From the NCBI GenBank assembly GCA_017436135.1, contig JAFSDQ010000015.1, forward strand, positions 62,001 to 126,000: a stretch of 64,000 nucleotides of DNA. The letters run 5' to 3'. The DNA is from Clostridia bacterium. GTDB taxonomy: Bacteria; Bacillota_A; Clostridia; Monoglobales; Monoglobaceae. The stretch's first letter is position 1. Each line of letters begins with the position of its first letter. Positions 45,366 to 54,454 of this stretch are shown here, one piece after another. The notes under the pieces were generated by a model. It was not told the DNA's origin. It did not search any database and was given only the letters and a program-made list of their open reading frames with translations. A program made the translations under genes and the position numbers.

Positions 45366-46550
45366 TCAATCATATCTTAATGCATCTATAGGATTAAGCC
45401 TTGCAGCATTTCTTGCCGGTAAATAGCCAAAGGCTATTCCTATCCCCACCGAAACACCAAAGGCAAGAGCAATTGCCCCGGGGGACGGGGTTGCATTCAG
45501 CCCCAGGAATTTACCGCCCACCACTGCAACAATCGAGCCAAGTATAATTCCCAAAATGCCACCTACACCGCTGACGGTTCCTGCCTCTATTACAAATTGT
45601 GACAATATTGCTCTGTTTTTTGCCCCTAAAGATTTTCTTATGCCGATTTCTCTTGTTCTCTCGGTTACTGAAACAAGCATTATATTCATAATTCCAATAC
45701 CGCCCACCAGCAAGGATATTCCTGCAATAAACACCAACAGCAGAGTCATAGTATCCGTCATATCTGTCGCCATATCAAGAACCGTGCTCATACTTGTAAC
45801 CGTAAAATAATTATCATCCCCGATTTTTGCAAGAAGCTCTGCTTTAATAAAATCCATTGCCTCATTTACAACCTCATCACTTTTTGCCGTCACCGTATAA
45901 GAGCTTATAAAACTGCTTAAAGCATATCTTGCCGCCGTTGTATAGGGTATATATACCACATCATCAGCGCCTCCGCTTTCAGAATCGTCCTTTTCCTCAA
46001 GAACACCCACTATCTTATATGATACACCGCTCAATTTGATAGTCTGACCTATGGGGGATTGACCTCCAAAATATTCCTTTTCAATATAAGAGCCTATAAC
46101 ACAGGTTTTAGCAACGTTTCTTATATCCATATAATTCAGGAAACGCCCTTTTGACATATTAAGCATCTTAATATCTGCATATTCCTCACTGACTCCTGTT
46201 GCATTTGTTACAGCGCTTTCTGTGCTTGCCCCTGCTCGCACTGTCGCTCTTTGCATTGATACTGTAGGGGAAACATTTGTCAAAAGCTCAGGGTTTTCGT
46301 CCCGAAGCTTGTATATGTCCTCTTCATATACTGTTCGGCTTCCTCCCCTGTTTTGAACATTTATGGTAATTGAGGTTGTTCCCAGCTCCTCAAATGCATC
46401 TATCATCTTCCCTGTCATTCCGTTCATAAGACTGACAAGAATAATTACTGCTGCAACCCCGATTATTATCCCCAGCATAGTCAAAAAAGAGCGCATCTTG
46501 TCGTACAAAATATTTGAAAGAGCAAGAGCAAAGGATTTTTTAAGACTCAT
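45366..46550 (-). CDS. MacB-type ABC transporter permease
   Basis: A 394-residue permease with the MacB/FtsX plan: one N-terminal membrane helix (about 20-42), a large extracytoplasmic domain (about 45-260, the MacB_PCD periplasmic core) and three C-terminal helices (about 270-385) with ERTREIGIRKSLGAK and the terminal motif YLPARNAARLNPIDALRYD. MacB proteins do not transport through a channel in the membrane; they drive an extracellular pump or adaptor by mechanical motion. The gene overlaps the ATPase by 4 bases. Confidence 0.93.
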   Translation of the reverse strand: MSLKKSFALALSNILYDKMRSFLTMLGIIIGVAAVIILVSLMNGMTGKMIDAFEELGTTSITINVQNRGGSRTVYEEDIYKLRDENPELLTNVSPTVSMQRATVRAGASTESAVTNATGVSEEYADIKMLNMSKGRFLNYMDIRNVAKTCVIGSYIEKEYFGGQSPIGQTIKLSGVSYKIVGVLEEKDDSESGGADDVVYIPYTTAARYALSSFISSYTVTAKSDEVVNEAMDFIKAELLAKIGDDNYFTVTSMSTVLDMATDMTDTMTLLLVFIAGISLLVGGIGIMNIMLVSVTERTREIGIRKSLGAKNRAILSQFVIEAGTVSGVGGILGIILGSIVAVVGGKFLGLNATPSPGAIALAFGVSVGIGIAFGYLPARNAARLNPIDALRYD

Positions 46551-47284
46551 ACCACTTCCTCCTCATCTCCTGCATGGACTATGCCGGCAAACTTATTTAT
46601 ATCGGCTGCTCCGTCATAGGTAATCTTTCCGTCCTGGATTTTTATAACCCTTTCCGCCTGGGCGGCAATGGTGTTATCGTGAGTAATAAGAACTATGGTA
46701 TTCCCCTCTTTGTGGAGCTTCTTTAAAAAGTCAAGGACTTCCTTTCCTGTCCTTGAATCAAGGGCGCCTGTAGGCTCATCTGCAAGGATTACAGACGGCT
46801 CTCCCGCAAGGGCCCTTGCAATAGACACCCTCTGTTGCTGTCCCCCTGACAACTGGGAGGGCATATTCTTCGCCTTATCCTTAAGCCCTACCCTGTCTAA
46901 TGCAAGGTATGCCCGCTCCGTTTGTTCCTTTTCCGAAAGCCCCCCATATAAAAGGGGAAGCTCTACATTTTGCCTTACTGTAAGCTTTGGTATAAGATTA
47001 TATTGCTGAAATATAAATCCAAGCATTTTATTTCGGATTTCCGCTTGCTCATCATCCGTCATGGTACTTACATCTGTGCCGTCAAGAAAATATTTCCCCG
47101 AGGTAGGCACGTCAAGACAGCCTATTATGTTCATGCAAGTAGATTTTCCGCTGCCCGACTGACCTACAATAGCAACAAATTCTCCCTTTTGTATAGTCAT
47201 TGATATCCCGTCAATTGCCCGAACCTCATTGTCACCCATTTTATAAATTTTATAGACATCACGAAACTCTATCAATGCAGCCAT
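46547..47284 (-). CDS. MacB/LolD-type ABC transporter ATP-binding protein
   Basis: A 245-residue ABC ATPase. Walker A GQSGSGKST, Q-loop FIFQQYNLIPKLT, signature LSGGQQQRVSIARAL, Walker B VILADEPTGALD and H-loop LITHD are all present. Its sequence belongs to the MacB/LolD/FtsE family, which powers permeases of the neighbouring type. It overlaps the adaptor by 1 base (TAATG) and the permease by 4 bases, so the three form a tight operon. Confidence 0.95.
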   Translation of the reverse strand: MAALIEFRDVYKIYKMGDNEVRAIDGISMTIQKGEFVAIVGQSGSGKSTCMNIIGCLDVPTSGKYFLDGTDVSTMTDDEQAEIRNKMLGFIFQQYNLIPKLTVRQNVELPLLYGGLSEKEQTERAYLALDRVGLKDKAKNMPSQLSGGQQQRVSIARALAGEPSVILADEPTGALDSRTGKEVLDFLKKLHKEGNTIVLITHDNTIAAQAERVIKIQDGKITYDGAADINKFAGIVHAGDEEEVV

Positions 47285-48954
47285 TATCTCATACCTCCGC
47301 CGCCGGGCATACCGCCCGGTCGATTCCCGCCTGGCATTCCGCCCATACCGGACATTCCGCCCATACCGGGGAACATCATTTGCTGTTCGCCCCCTGCCGA
47401 GGGAGTCACATAAACAGAGTCACCCTCATTTAACCCCGATATAATCTCTACAAACATATCGTTACTTATCCCTGTTTCAACCTGAACAGTTTTATATCCC
47501 TCGGGGGCTCTGTCCTTTTCATCTGTTTTTTCGCCCTTTACATAAACTGTGTTTCCTCTGTTTACAGCGTTTACAGGAACAACAAGAGTATTCTCCGACT
47601 TATTGACTACAATTGAAGCCTCTATATTCATTCCCGGAAGAAGATTTTCGTCAAAATCGGTTATCCGTATTTTGACAGGATATGTGGTTACTCCGTTTGT
47701 CCCGATTGTCCCGTTAATACTTACATTCTCTACTATTCCCTTATAAGCTCTGTCTTCCACTGCATCTGCGTTTATGGTAACCTCCTGTCCGACTGCCATC
47801 TTTTTTATATCAAGCTCGTCTACTGACAGCTCAAAGCACAGACTGCTCATATCATATATTACCGCAAGAACATTTGACTCCGAGGCGTTTCCTCCCTCTA
47901 TTTTATCCCCTGCTTTTTTGTTTTTTCTTACAACTGTACCTGATATAGGTGCCTTTATTGTGTAGTTATCAAGCTGGTCATACAGCTTTTCCCGTTGCAA
48001 ATATGCTTCCTGCAGTGATATATCTGCATTTCTTACCTGGTTGTTTACACTTTCTGATTCTATTTTTGCAAGGCTTTCACCATAAGCCACCTTATCCCCC
48101 TTTACTTTGGCTACCTTTATAATGGTTCCGTTTACCTTTGATGTAACTGTCTTTTTCGACATCGCCTCAAAGCTTCCCACATCATTGCAGGCGTATTCAC
48201 CAACCATTGCCGTTGCACCTGAACCCTCGGAAATCGCCCCCGGGTTGCTTACCTCTATTGTTACATAAGAAATTTTCATATTTCCGCCGGTTGTCTGGCT
48301 GCCGCTGCTTACCGAAACAACTCTGCCCTCCAGAACATTTCCGTTTTCCACAAGAGTTATATATGCCAATTCTCCCGAAGAGATATTTTCAGCATCCGAG
48401 GCATTAAACGGAATTGTTGCTTTTATTGTATTCGTATCAATTATATCTGCAATTTTTGTACCCGGAGAAACATCATCCCCTACGCTGACATAAACCTCGG
48501 CAACTGTTCCTGTAAAGGGTGCGGTCACATTAAGGTCATCTATAGAATCACGGGCATCGCTTGAAGAATTTTCTGCCTTTTGTATGCTCAAGTTCGAGCT
48601 TTTTATACTGTTCATTGCATCAGAGGAATCTATCTCGTAGAGGACCTGGTCTTTTTGCACCTTATCCCCCTCTTCAAAATCGGCACGCAAAATTTCCCCT
48701 GTTACAAGAGGTACAACTGTATATTCGTCGTTGGCTTCAATTACCGAATTTCCCGATATACTTTCGGCAAGGCTCATCCTTGAAACAACGGCTTCAGTAT
48801 TCCCCGTGGTTTCGTCAATCTTCTTTTTGGGGTGAGCACTCAAAAACACAATTGCAGAAATCGCCAGAAGCAATATTATTATAAAAATAACTTTATGCCG
48901 TTTAACTGTGCTCCATATCCTTGAGAAAAATCCTCTTTTTTTCTTTTCTCCCAT
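47284..48954 (-). CDS. HlyD/MacA-type efflux adaptor with Gly/Met-rich tail
   Basis: A 556-residue membrane-fusion protein. After one membrane helix (about 19-37), it has the lipoyl/beta-barrel/coiled-coil organisation of MacA or YknX: a barrel-sandwich hybrid (VTAPFTGTVAEVYVSVGDDV and TIKAPISGTVVRKNKKAGDK) and a beta-barrel segment near 400-480. It is longer than typical MacA and includes two lipoyl-like repeats. The final 35 residues (about 521-556) are almost only Gly, Met and Pro. Such a Met-rich tail could bind Cu(I) or serve as a flexible linker. First gene of the operon; substrate unknown. Confidence 0.88.
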   Translation of the reverse strand: MGEKKKRGFFSRIWSTVKRHKVIFIIILLLAISAIVFLSAHPKKKIDETTGNTEAVVSRMSLAESISGNSVIEANDEYTVVPLVTGEILRADFEEGDKVQKDQVLYEIDSSDAMNSIKSSNLSIQKAENSSSDARDSIDDLNVTAPFTGTVAEVYVSVGDDVSPGTKIADIIDTNTIKATIPFNASDAENISSGELAYITLVENGNVLEGRVVSVSSGSQTTGGNMKISYVTIEVSNPGAISEGSGATAMVGEYACNDVGSFEAMSKKTVTSKVNGTIIKVAKVKGDKVAYGESLAKIESESVNNQVRNADISLQEAYLQREKLYDQLDNYTIKAPISGTVVRKNKKAGDKIEGGNASESNVLAVIYDMSSLCFELSVDELDIKKMAVGQEVTINADAVEDRAYKGIVENVSINGTIGTNGVTTYPVKIRITDFDENLLPGMNIEASIVVNKSENTLVVPVNAVNRGNTVYVKGEKTDEKDRAPEGYKTVQVETGISNDMFVEIISGLNEGDSVYVTPSAGGEQQMMFPGMGGMSGMGGMPGGNRPGGMPGGGGMR

Positions 48955-49107
48955 TTGATCAACCTCGCTTTTCGTCCTTATGGGCTTGATTTTCTGTTAC
49001 TATTTATTTTCTAAAAAATAAGATTAAAAGTCAAGCAGTAAATCGTAAACAATTTGTAAATTTTTTTAGTTATTACAAATAATCCCTATAGTATAATATA
49101 CAAAGGC

Positions 49108-49153
49108 TAAAACTAAAATAACTCCGAAAATTTTCGGAGTTATTTTAGTTTTA
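49108..49153 (-). terminator. 46-bp perfect palindromic terminator of the virion-gene cassette
   Basis: A perfect palindrome centred at 49130/49131 (CCGAAAATTTTCGG core) lies just after the stop of the last virion-like gene; read leftward it ends in U-rich sequence. Confidence 0.8.
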
Positions 49154-49156
49154 AAA

Positions 49157-50359
49157 TCAATAGCCTAACAGGATTTTTCGGGTTTCTGCCTTTATTTTGT
49201 CATTTTTCAGCTGCACTCCTTCGGTTTCTCCCTCTAACAAAGAGCGATAATATTCCTCATAAATGCTCTTTTGATAGTTGTCGTGCCTTATGCTGTCATT
49301 TTCCAAAATTCTGTTTGCCAAATCCACAGGATTGAAAATCTCGCTCCAATAATTATCTCGCTCTTGAGTGTCATACTTCTGCTGATTGAATTTTTCGCTC
49401 CAGCCTCTTTCGTATCTCTCCTGCTCTTTAGCTCTTTCTTCACTGTCCCGCTCTGTCACTGATTTTGCAGAATAATTGGCGTTTTCTGCAAGCTGATTAT
49501 TTGCAGCCACCGCATTATCGTAGGTCTTGTCATACACATTTAAAATCTTGTCTATAAGATCCATATCTCCACGATAGCTGTCGTAATACCTTTGATATGC
49601 CTGCTCTGCAAGCTGGGGAATAACATCTGAAATCTGCTTTGCATAATATTGGTTTGCAAGGGCACCTGCTGTCACACCTGCAGAATTTGTGTATCCCCCT
49701 GTAAGAGCCGAATAACTTGCCATTGCATCTCTGCTTGCTCTGTCGGATTCCTGCATATATTTTGCTCTGTAGGCTTTATATACAGGGTCATCATTGGGGT
49801 CGTAGGAAAATTCCTTGCGGTTTTTCAGCCCATTGATAATTTCTTCCATCACAGGCATCCAGTCAGACTCGTACTCCTGCGCCAATTTATCAGGGGTTTC
49901 TATTCCCATGGTATCAGCATATTTTTCAACAAGGGAGTTTACATCGTCAGCCCACGCCCACGCTTTTCCCTCATTGTCGATATACAGGGTATTGAGAGGC
50001 ACGCCACCTATGGATACAGTATCATTTCCATAGGTCAGGGCATCTGCCCCCAATCCATATTTCCCCGCTGCCGAGCCATAGGCATCGCTTACCCTGACAA
50101 CAGGGTTTCTGCTGTCCTTATAGAAGCTTGTGACGCTTTTTTGTATTTCAGCTTCTGGGGCATAAGTTATACCCGCATCTGAATCGTAATAGGAAGGCTT
50201 CATAAAATCCTTGCCGTTTAGAGTAACGTTTCCTGTCACATCATTAAATCCTATGGACTTATCAGAAAATCCCATTTTGTTCAAGGTCGCCCTTATTCCC
50301 ACTGCGCCGTCTTTTACGGGGATATCTTTTTTCTTTTCTGATTCTATAGTATTAGCCAT
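49157..50359 (-). CDS. Phage-type virion-associated protein, tyrosine-rich, unknown
   Basis: A 400-residue protein with no signal peptide. The N-terminus has two copies of a short repeat seen in Gram-positive phage proteins (IRATLNKMGF...VTLNGKDF, about 23-51; VRVSDAYGS...VSIGGVPL, about 88-122). The C-terminal 200 residues are highly charged and rich in Tyr and Gln, predicted helical. It is the last gene of the six-gene cassette. Position after a tail-hub-like gene suggests an internal or ejection protein, or a tail-tip component; this is inference from gene order only. Confidence 0.6.
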   Translation of the reverse strand: MANTIESEKKKDIPVKDGAVGIRATLNKMGFSDKSIGFNDVTGNVTLNGKDFMKPSYYDSDAGITYAPEAEIQKSVTSFYKDSRNPVVRVSDAYGSAAGKYGLGADALTYGNDTVSIGGVPLNTLYIDNEGKAWAWADDVNSLVEKYADTMGIETPDKLAQEYESDWMPVMEEIINGLKNRKEFSYDPNDDPVYKAYRAKYMQESDRASRDAMASYSALTGGYTNSAGVTAGALANQYYAKQISDVIPQLAEQAYQRYYDSYRGDMDLIDKILNVYDKTYDNAVAANNQLAENANYSAKSVTERDSEERAKEQERYERGWSEKFNQQKYDTQERDNYWSEIFNPVDLANRILENDSIRHDNYQKSIYEEYYRSLLEGETEGVQLKNDKIKAETRKILLGY

Positions 50360-50382
50360 AAAATCCTCCTTTCTTCTCGCGT

Positions 50383-52041
50383 TTAATATGTTCTTCCTCC
50401 GTTATGGGAAGTAATCTCAATATCATGAATTACCACCTTGCCGCAGCCCTCAACCATCACGCGAAAGCTGTTGCATTTACCAAACCTCACAGGGACACAA
50501 TGTGTGGAAAAGCCACTGTGGGATATTTCTCCGTATTTGATAAAATCTCCTCCGTCAAAGGAAAGATACACATTTACAGAGGAATTTTCCTCCATATCCA
50601 TTCGAAGCCATATACAGGAGAGGCCTTTGTTTTCTATCATATCGTAGGTAAATCTCTTTGATACAACACACCAGGAGGTAGGCTCATCCCCTCCGTTCAT
50701 TCTCCACATTTCTCCATCAGCTATGCCGTAAAGACTGCCGTTATAGGAACAAAATCCTTCAAATACCGTGTCGTCCTCTCTTACCCAGATGCCTGTATCG
50801 GGAGTGTACACAAGAACATCTGTTTTTCCGTCTTTTCCTTGAGCAGAACAATAATAATGCCTGCCGTCAGAGCCGGAAACACAAGACGTATATTCCCCTT
50901 TAAGCTGGGGAGCTATTCCAAATGGTTCGCCTCCGCTGTATCCTTTGAAGCCGTCGTTTGACAGATAATAAAGAACACCGCCTATTTCGCAAATGCTTCT
51001 TCCGTCAATGCAACCCCCTGCCGTTTGCTTGGGCATAGCAAAATTTACCGGAGCATCTCCGTAGATATGGTGAATACACTCTCTTTTAAATGCAACAACC
51101 GCTGTGCGATAGCTGCATATACCTGTGAATTCTCCCCCTGTACCTACCATTCCGTACCAGCTGTCGTCACCCAGACCCTGATAGGAGTAAAAGCTTGTGC
51201 AATCTCCAAGTCTTGATGCGTATATACATTCACCCGAGGTGGCTGTTCCCCACAGACGATTGTTATGGACACAAATGTTGTCCATATCGGGGACAGAAAC
51301 CTTTATTGTGACTGTACCGCTTTCTGTACCATTTGTAAATTCAGCTCTCTGCCCTTTTTTGTTATACATTAAAAGGGTTATTTTGTTTGTGCTTACCGAG
51401 TCTACCACCATGCTGACAATATCATTTTCTGAAGCGTAATCCTTTCTGCCCGACACCGTTTTTGTATTATTTTTTGTGTTCTGACAGCCTGATATAACAA
51501 TACTGTCACCTACAGAAAAGTTTTTGGAAAAATCAACATTACTTGCAGAAATATACGAAGTATATGTATCCGTGGTATTGTTGTGGGAGGAATAAAAATT
51601 AAGATTTTTTACCTGCATAATCTTCTCCATAGAGGTCAGAGAGTCCGATATCTCCCCTGTTTCAGGGGAGGGGAGATAATCATAGTAAACCTTGTCAGGA
51701 AATATGCAAATTTTGCCGTTAAAATCAGCCACTGCCTTTTTGCCCTCTGTCAGCTCTCCTTTTATTTTTGTTCCCTTGTAATAAAAATATTTTCCTGCCA
51801 CCCCTGTAAAGGCTGTCAGTTCACCCCCTGTATATTCAGGAGCACAAAGGGAGCAAGCTCCAGGCGCTGATGCAATGTATTTTCTCGCCTCTCTCGGCAT
51901 GAGAGAGGGAATTGCATCTCCTGACATATTAGTCATTTCTGTAAGGGACGAGTCAGCTATTTTATCTCTTCTGTCAAGCCCTGCAAACACCTTCAGTTGA
52001 GTCCTTGAGTTGCTTTTTGCCTGAAAATATGGTAATGCCAT
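50383..52041 (-). CDS. Phage tail-hub/nozzle-like protein
   Basis: A 552-residue beta-rich protein. The N-terminus (FAGLDRRDKIADSSLTEMTN followed by PSLMPREARK) matches a pattern I associate with podovirus tail-nozzle or hub proteins of Firmicute phages, in which a short start is followed by a beta-propeller. Repeating Gly/Trp/Tyr strands such as ICVHNNRLWGTATSGECIYA and GGVLYYLSNDGFKGYSGG fit a propeller of the P22 gp10/T7 gp12 type. It lies 22 bp after the connector-like gene and 24 bp before the 400-residue gene. Confidence 0.55.
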   Translation of the reverse strand: MALPYFQAKSNSRTQLKVFAGLDRRDKIADSSLTEMTNMSGDAIPSLMPREARKYIASAPGACSLCAPEYTGGELTAFTGVAGKYFYYKGTKIKGELTEGKKAVADFNGKICIFPDKVYYDYLPSPETGEISDSLTSMEKIMQVKNLNFYSSHNNTTDTYTSYISASNVDFSKNFSVGDSIVISGCQNTKNNTKTVSGRKDYASENDIVSMVVDSVSTNKITLLMYNKKGQRAEFTNGTESGTVTIKVSVPDMDNICVHNNRLWGTATSGECIYASRLGDCTSFYSYQGLGDDSWYGMVGTGGEFTGICSYRTAVVAFKRECIHHIYGDAPVNFAMPKQTAGGCIDGRSICEIGGVLYYLSNDGFKGYSGGEPFGIAPQLKGEYTSCVSGSDGRHYYCSAQGKDGKTDVLVYTPDTGIWVREDDTVFEGFCSYNGSLYGIADGEMWRMNGGDEPTSWCVVSKRFTYDMIENKGLSCIWLRMDMEENSSVNVYLSFDGGDFIKYGEISHSGFSTHCVPVRFGKCNSFRVMVEGCGKVVIHDIEITSHNGGRTY

Positions 52042-52063
52042 CTATATACACCCCCTCTCCTTT

Positions 52064-52846
52064 CTATACACAGCTATAGTTTCTGAAGTTTGCTTTTGTA
52101 GTCATGGGTCTGCGGCCGCCGTACTCCCTCATCAGCTCCTCATACAGGAAGTTATATTGTGTCATGTGGGCATTATAACTTGTGTAATCGTGCTGATATA
52201 GAGCGCATTTGGCAAGAATATATTCTATGTACATAGTATCGTAGGGGGCTTCATCAATTTCCGTAACATCATCTATTACCCGCCTGATAGCGAGAGGGGC
52301 CTCTGTTTGTGCATTCAACACCTCACGGTCCAGAATAATTTTATCATCTCCCACTTCCATTACATGCACAGCTTCTGCCTTTTTCCAGTCAGGGGCTTCC
52401 TGAATATTTGAAAGAGTTGCAATTTCTATTGTGTCACCTGTAATAAAGGGGGATTCGGTAATTTCTATCGTGTCTGTTCCTGTGTTAAATTCCCCCACAA
52501 TCTCGGGATTTCTTACAGGCTTTGGCAAAACCAGATAAACCACCCTGAATTTTTGTTTTATTCCCGTTTCCCGGGGGGCGCAAAAATTGTCTGCAAAGCT
52601 GCGAAAATCGTATTTATTAAACAGTTGATTTCCCACATATACCAGCTCTACCCTTTCAAAGGGAATATCATCAGGAAGAACAAGCTCTCCGCAGCCGTCA
52701 ACCTCTGTTTCTATTACACCATAAATTTTTATAATATTCCGACGCAAGCTTGCCGTTACCTCATCACACCAGCTAATCTTTTCCTCAAGGGTGTATGGGT
52801 TGGGGCATAGGGCGTCGGCTCTCTCTATTGCCCTTAATATCTCCAC
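52064..52846 (-). CDS. Phage head-tail connector/adaptor-like protein
   Basis: A 260-residue soluble protein. It starts with a helical segment (MEILRAIERADALCPNPYTL), has a middle beta domain (about 60-190) and ends in a helical part with YDTMYIEYILAKCALYQHDY. This organisation and its position between the capsid gene and the tail-hub gene resemble neck or adaptor proteins of podoviruses. I cannot identify it at family level from sequence alone. Confidence 0.5.
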   Translation of the reverse strand: MEILRAIERADALCPNPYTLEEKISWCDEVTASLRRNIIKIYGVIETEVDGCGELVLPDDIPFERVELVYVGNQLFNKYDFRSFADNFCAPRETGIKQKFRVVYLVLPKPVRNPEIVGEFNTGTDTIEITESPFITGDTIEIATLSNIQEAPDWKKAEAVHVMEVGDDKIILDREVLNAQTEAPLAIRRVIDDVTEIDEAPYDTMYIEYILAKCALYQHDYTSYNAHMTQYNFLYEELMREYGGRRPMTTKANFRNYSCV

Positions 52847-52853
52847 GTTGCAC

Positions 52854-53093
52854 CTATCCTTTCAGGCTTTCCATATACTTTTGGGCAGCAAGCTCCTGTA
52901 GCCTGCTTCTCTCCAATACAAGAGCAACGCATCTTGGAACCATAACCTGAACGCCTCTTTGAATCTGATAATTTGTACCGTTTACCGTAACAGTAAGGTC
53001 ATCCTTGTACTTTGCATTATCCTTAATAAGCATTACAGGAACCGCCTCATTATAGAAAGCCTCTGTGTTTGGTTTCTTTGCTTTTGTCGCCAT
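52854..53093 (-). CDS. Small phage structural protein
   Basis: A 79-residue protein, Lys-rich at the start (MATKAKKPNTEAF) with a central beta hairpin (LTVTVNGTNYQIQRGVQVMV) and a helical end. Proteins of this size with the VNGxxYxIxRG motif are common immediately after major capsid genes in Firmicute phages; the role (capsid decoration or head completion) is unknown. It starts 7 bp before the connector-like gene. Confidence 0.6.
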   Translation of the reverse strand: MATKAKKPNTEAFYNEAVPVMLIKDNAKYKDDLTVTVNGTNYQIQRGVQVMVPRCVALVLERSRLQELAAQKYMESLKG

Positions 53094-53158
53094 TTTATAT
53101 CTCCTTTCCTTGGGGCTGTCCCCAAATTTGGGGGACAGCCCATACTATAAATCAGTTT

Positions 53159-54397
53159 TTAATAACTGCAGGTTGTTTCTACACGAACAAGAAATTCAGG
53201 TGAGAGAATTTCTGCAGTCTGTGTCGCCTTCCAGCCAACTGTACTTCTCTGGTCAAGAGGGTCGCCTGTACCGGCACTGCCCTTTTGCTTGAGAATAGTT
53301 TCAAGACCGCCGCCGTTAATATTGGTTACACCATAAGCATTCTGTCCTACAAATAATGTAGAATAGATATTTCTGCCCTGTGCGCCTGCGCCTGCAGGAT
53401 AAATTACGCAACCGCTTATGATTGAGGCATCAGGAGCCTCCTCCACTGTTATTGTTGCACTTCCCGCAACACCTGCCGCAGCAATTGAAATCTTGTAGTC
53501 AAAGCCGTTAATCTGAATGCTTCTGCCCGAAAGAGCGTCAGCATCAGCTGCAGACAGCTCCTCCTTGATTGTAATTGTGCTGCCTGAAACAGAAGCAACT
53601 GTCAAGGTTCTTGCATTGCCTGTTTCAACTGTTTCTGCATTTCGGAGATTTTCTGCGGAGAAGATTTTTGCTTCTGTAGATTCAACAAATACAACTCCGT
53701 GAATTTTACCGATTGCACCCTTATACCAATCCTCTGGGTCAACATTCTGCTTTACTGCCTTCCATTCGGGGTCGTTTGTAAGGTCGTTTGCAACGTCAGG
53801 GTGAATAATTGCCACATAACAGCCATCCTTAAAGGGGGTTGCGTTATTTCTCTTAAGGGTTGCAACAGCTCTCTTTACTGCCGCAACAGAAAGATAGTCG
53901 TTGTCCTCATAGTTTGCAAGACCGCCTACCAGCAAGGCTCTGTCTGCCTTGCCGTTACCATACTGAACATTTGTACCTGCGTTAATCTTTTCGCGTATAA
54001 CTGTGTCCAGAGTACGGCCTGCCTGGTCGCCAAGAACAGTCTGTGTTTCGTTGATTATAGCATCAACAGAGGATAATGTAAGCATATCAGAAAGTGTTAC
54101 ATAATCACCATACTGTTCAACTGTAGATTCAACTGTTGTTACGTTAAGGGAATTACCCGTGGGGGTTACACCCTCTGTAAGAGGAACAAGCGCCTTGGGA
54201 AGAGGACTGAACTTTCTGAATTCTATAGTCTTTCCGCTTCCTGCAGGAATCGGCTTCTGCTGACCAAACTGTGCATGCACAAGCTTGGGAGTAGCAAAGC
54301 GGATAAGCGCCTTGTCATAATAGGTTTTCATTTCGGGAGTAAGATTGTTTCCCCCGTTGTTTGTAGCAGTTGTCTGGGTATTGTAGTTTATACTCAT
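53159..54397 (-). CDS. N4-gp56 family major capsid protein
   Basis: A 412-residue protein matching the N4-gp56 family of HK97-fold major capsid proteins: YYDKALIRFATPKLVHAQFG (about 26-45), GSGKTIEFRKFSPLPKALVPLTEG-type N-arm and E-loop region (about 54-78), and a P-domain with DTVIREKINAGTNVQYGNGK. An inserted beta domain (about 250-340) has Ig- or I-domain texture (LTVASVSGSTITIKEELSAA). All core regions appear intact, with a normal ribosome binding site, so the protein could still assemble. This is the anchor for calling the 49.1-54.9 kb cassette viral in origin. Confidence 0.85.
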   Translation of the reverse strand: MSINYNTQTTATNNGGNNLTPEMKTYYDKALIRFATPKLVHAQFGQQKPIPAGSGKTIEFRKFSPLPKALVPLTEGVTPTGNSLNVTTVESTVEQYGDYVTLSDMLTLSSVDAIINETQTVLGDQAGRTLDTVIREKINAGTNVQYGNGKADRALLVGGLANYEDNDYLSVAAVKRAVATLKRNNATPFKDGCYVAIIHPDVANDLTNDPEWKAVKQNVDPEDWYKGAIGKIHGVVFVESTEAKIFSAENLRNAETVETGNARTLTVASVSGSTITIKEELSAADADALSGRSIQINGFDYKISIAAAGVAGSATITVEEAPDASIISGCVIYPAGAGAQGRNIYSTLFVGQNAYGVTNINGGGLETILKQKGSAGTGDPLDQRSTVGWKATQTAEILSPEFLVRVETTCSY

Positions 54398-54454
54398 ATA
54401 AAATCTTCCTTTCTTTTTGTAATACTTTGTTTCTTTTGCATATTACTGCGTAAT

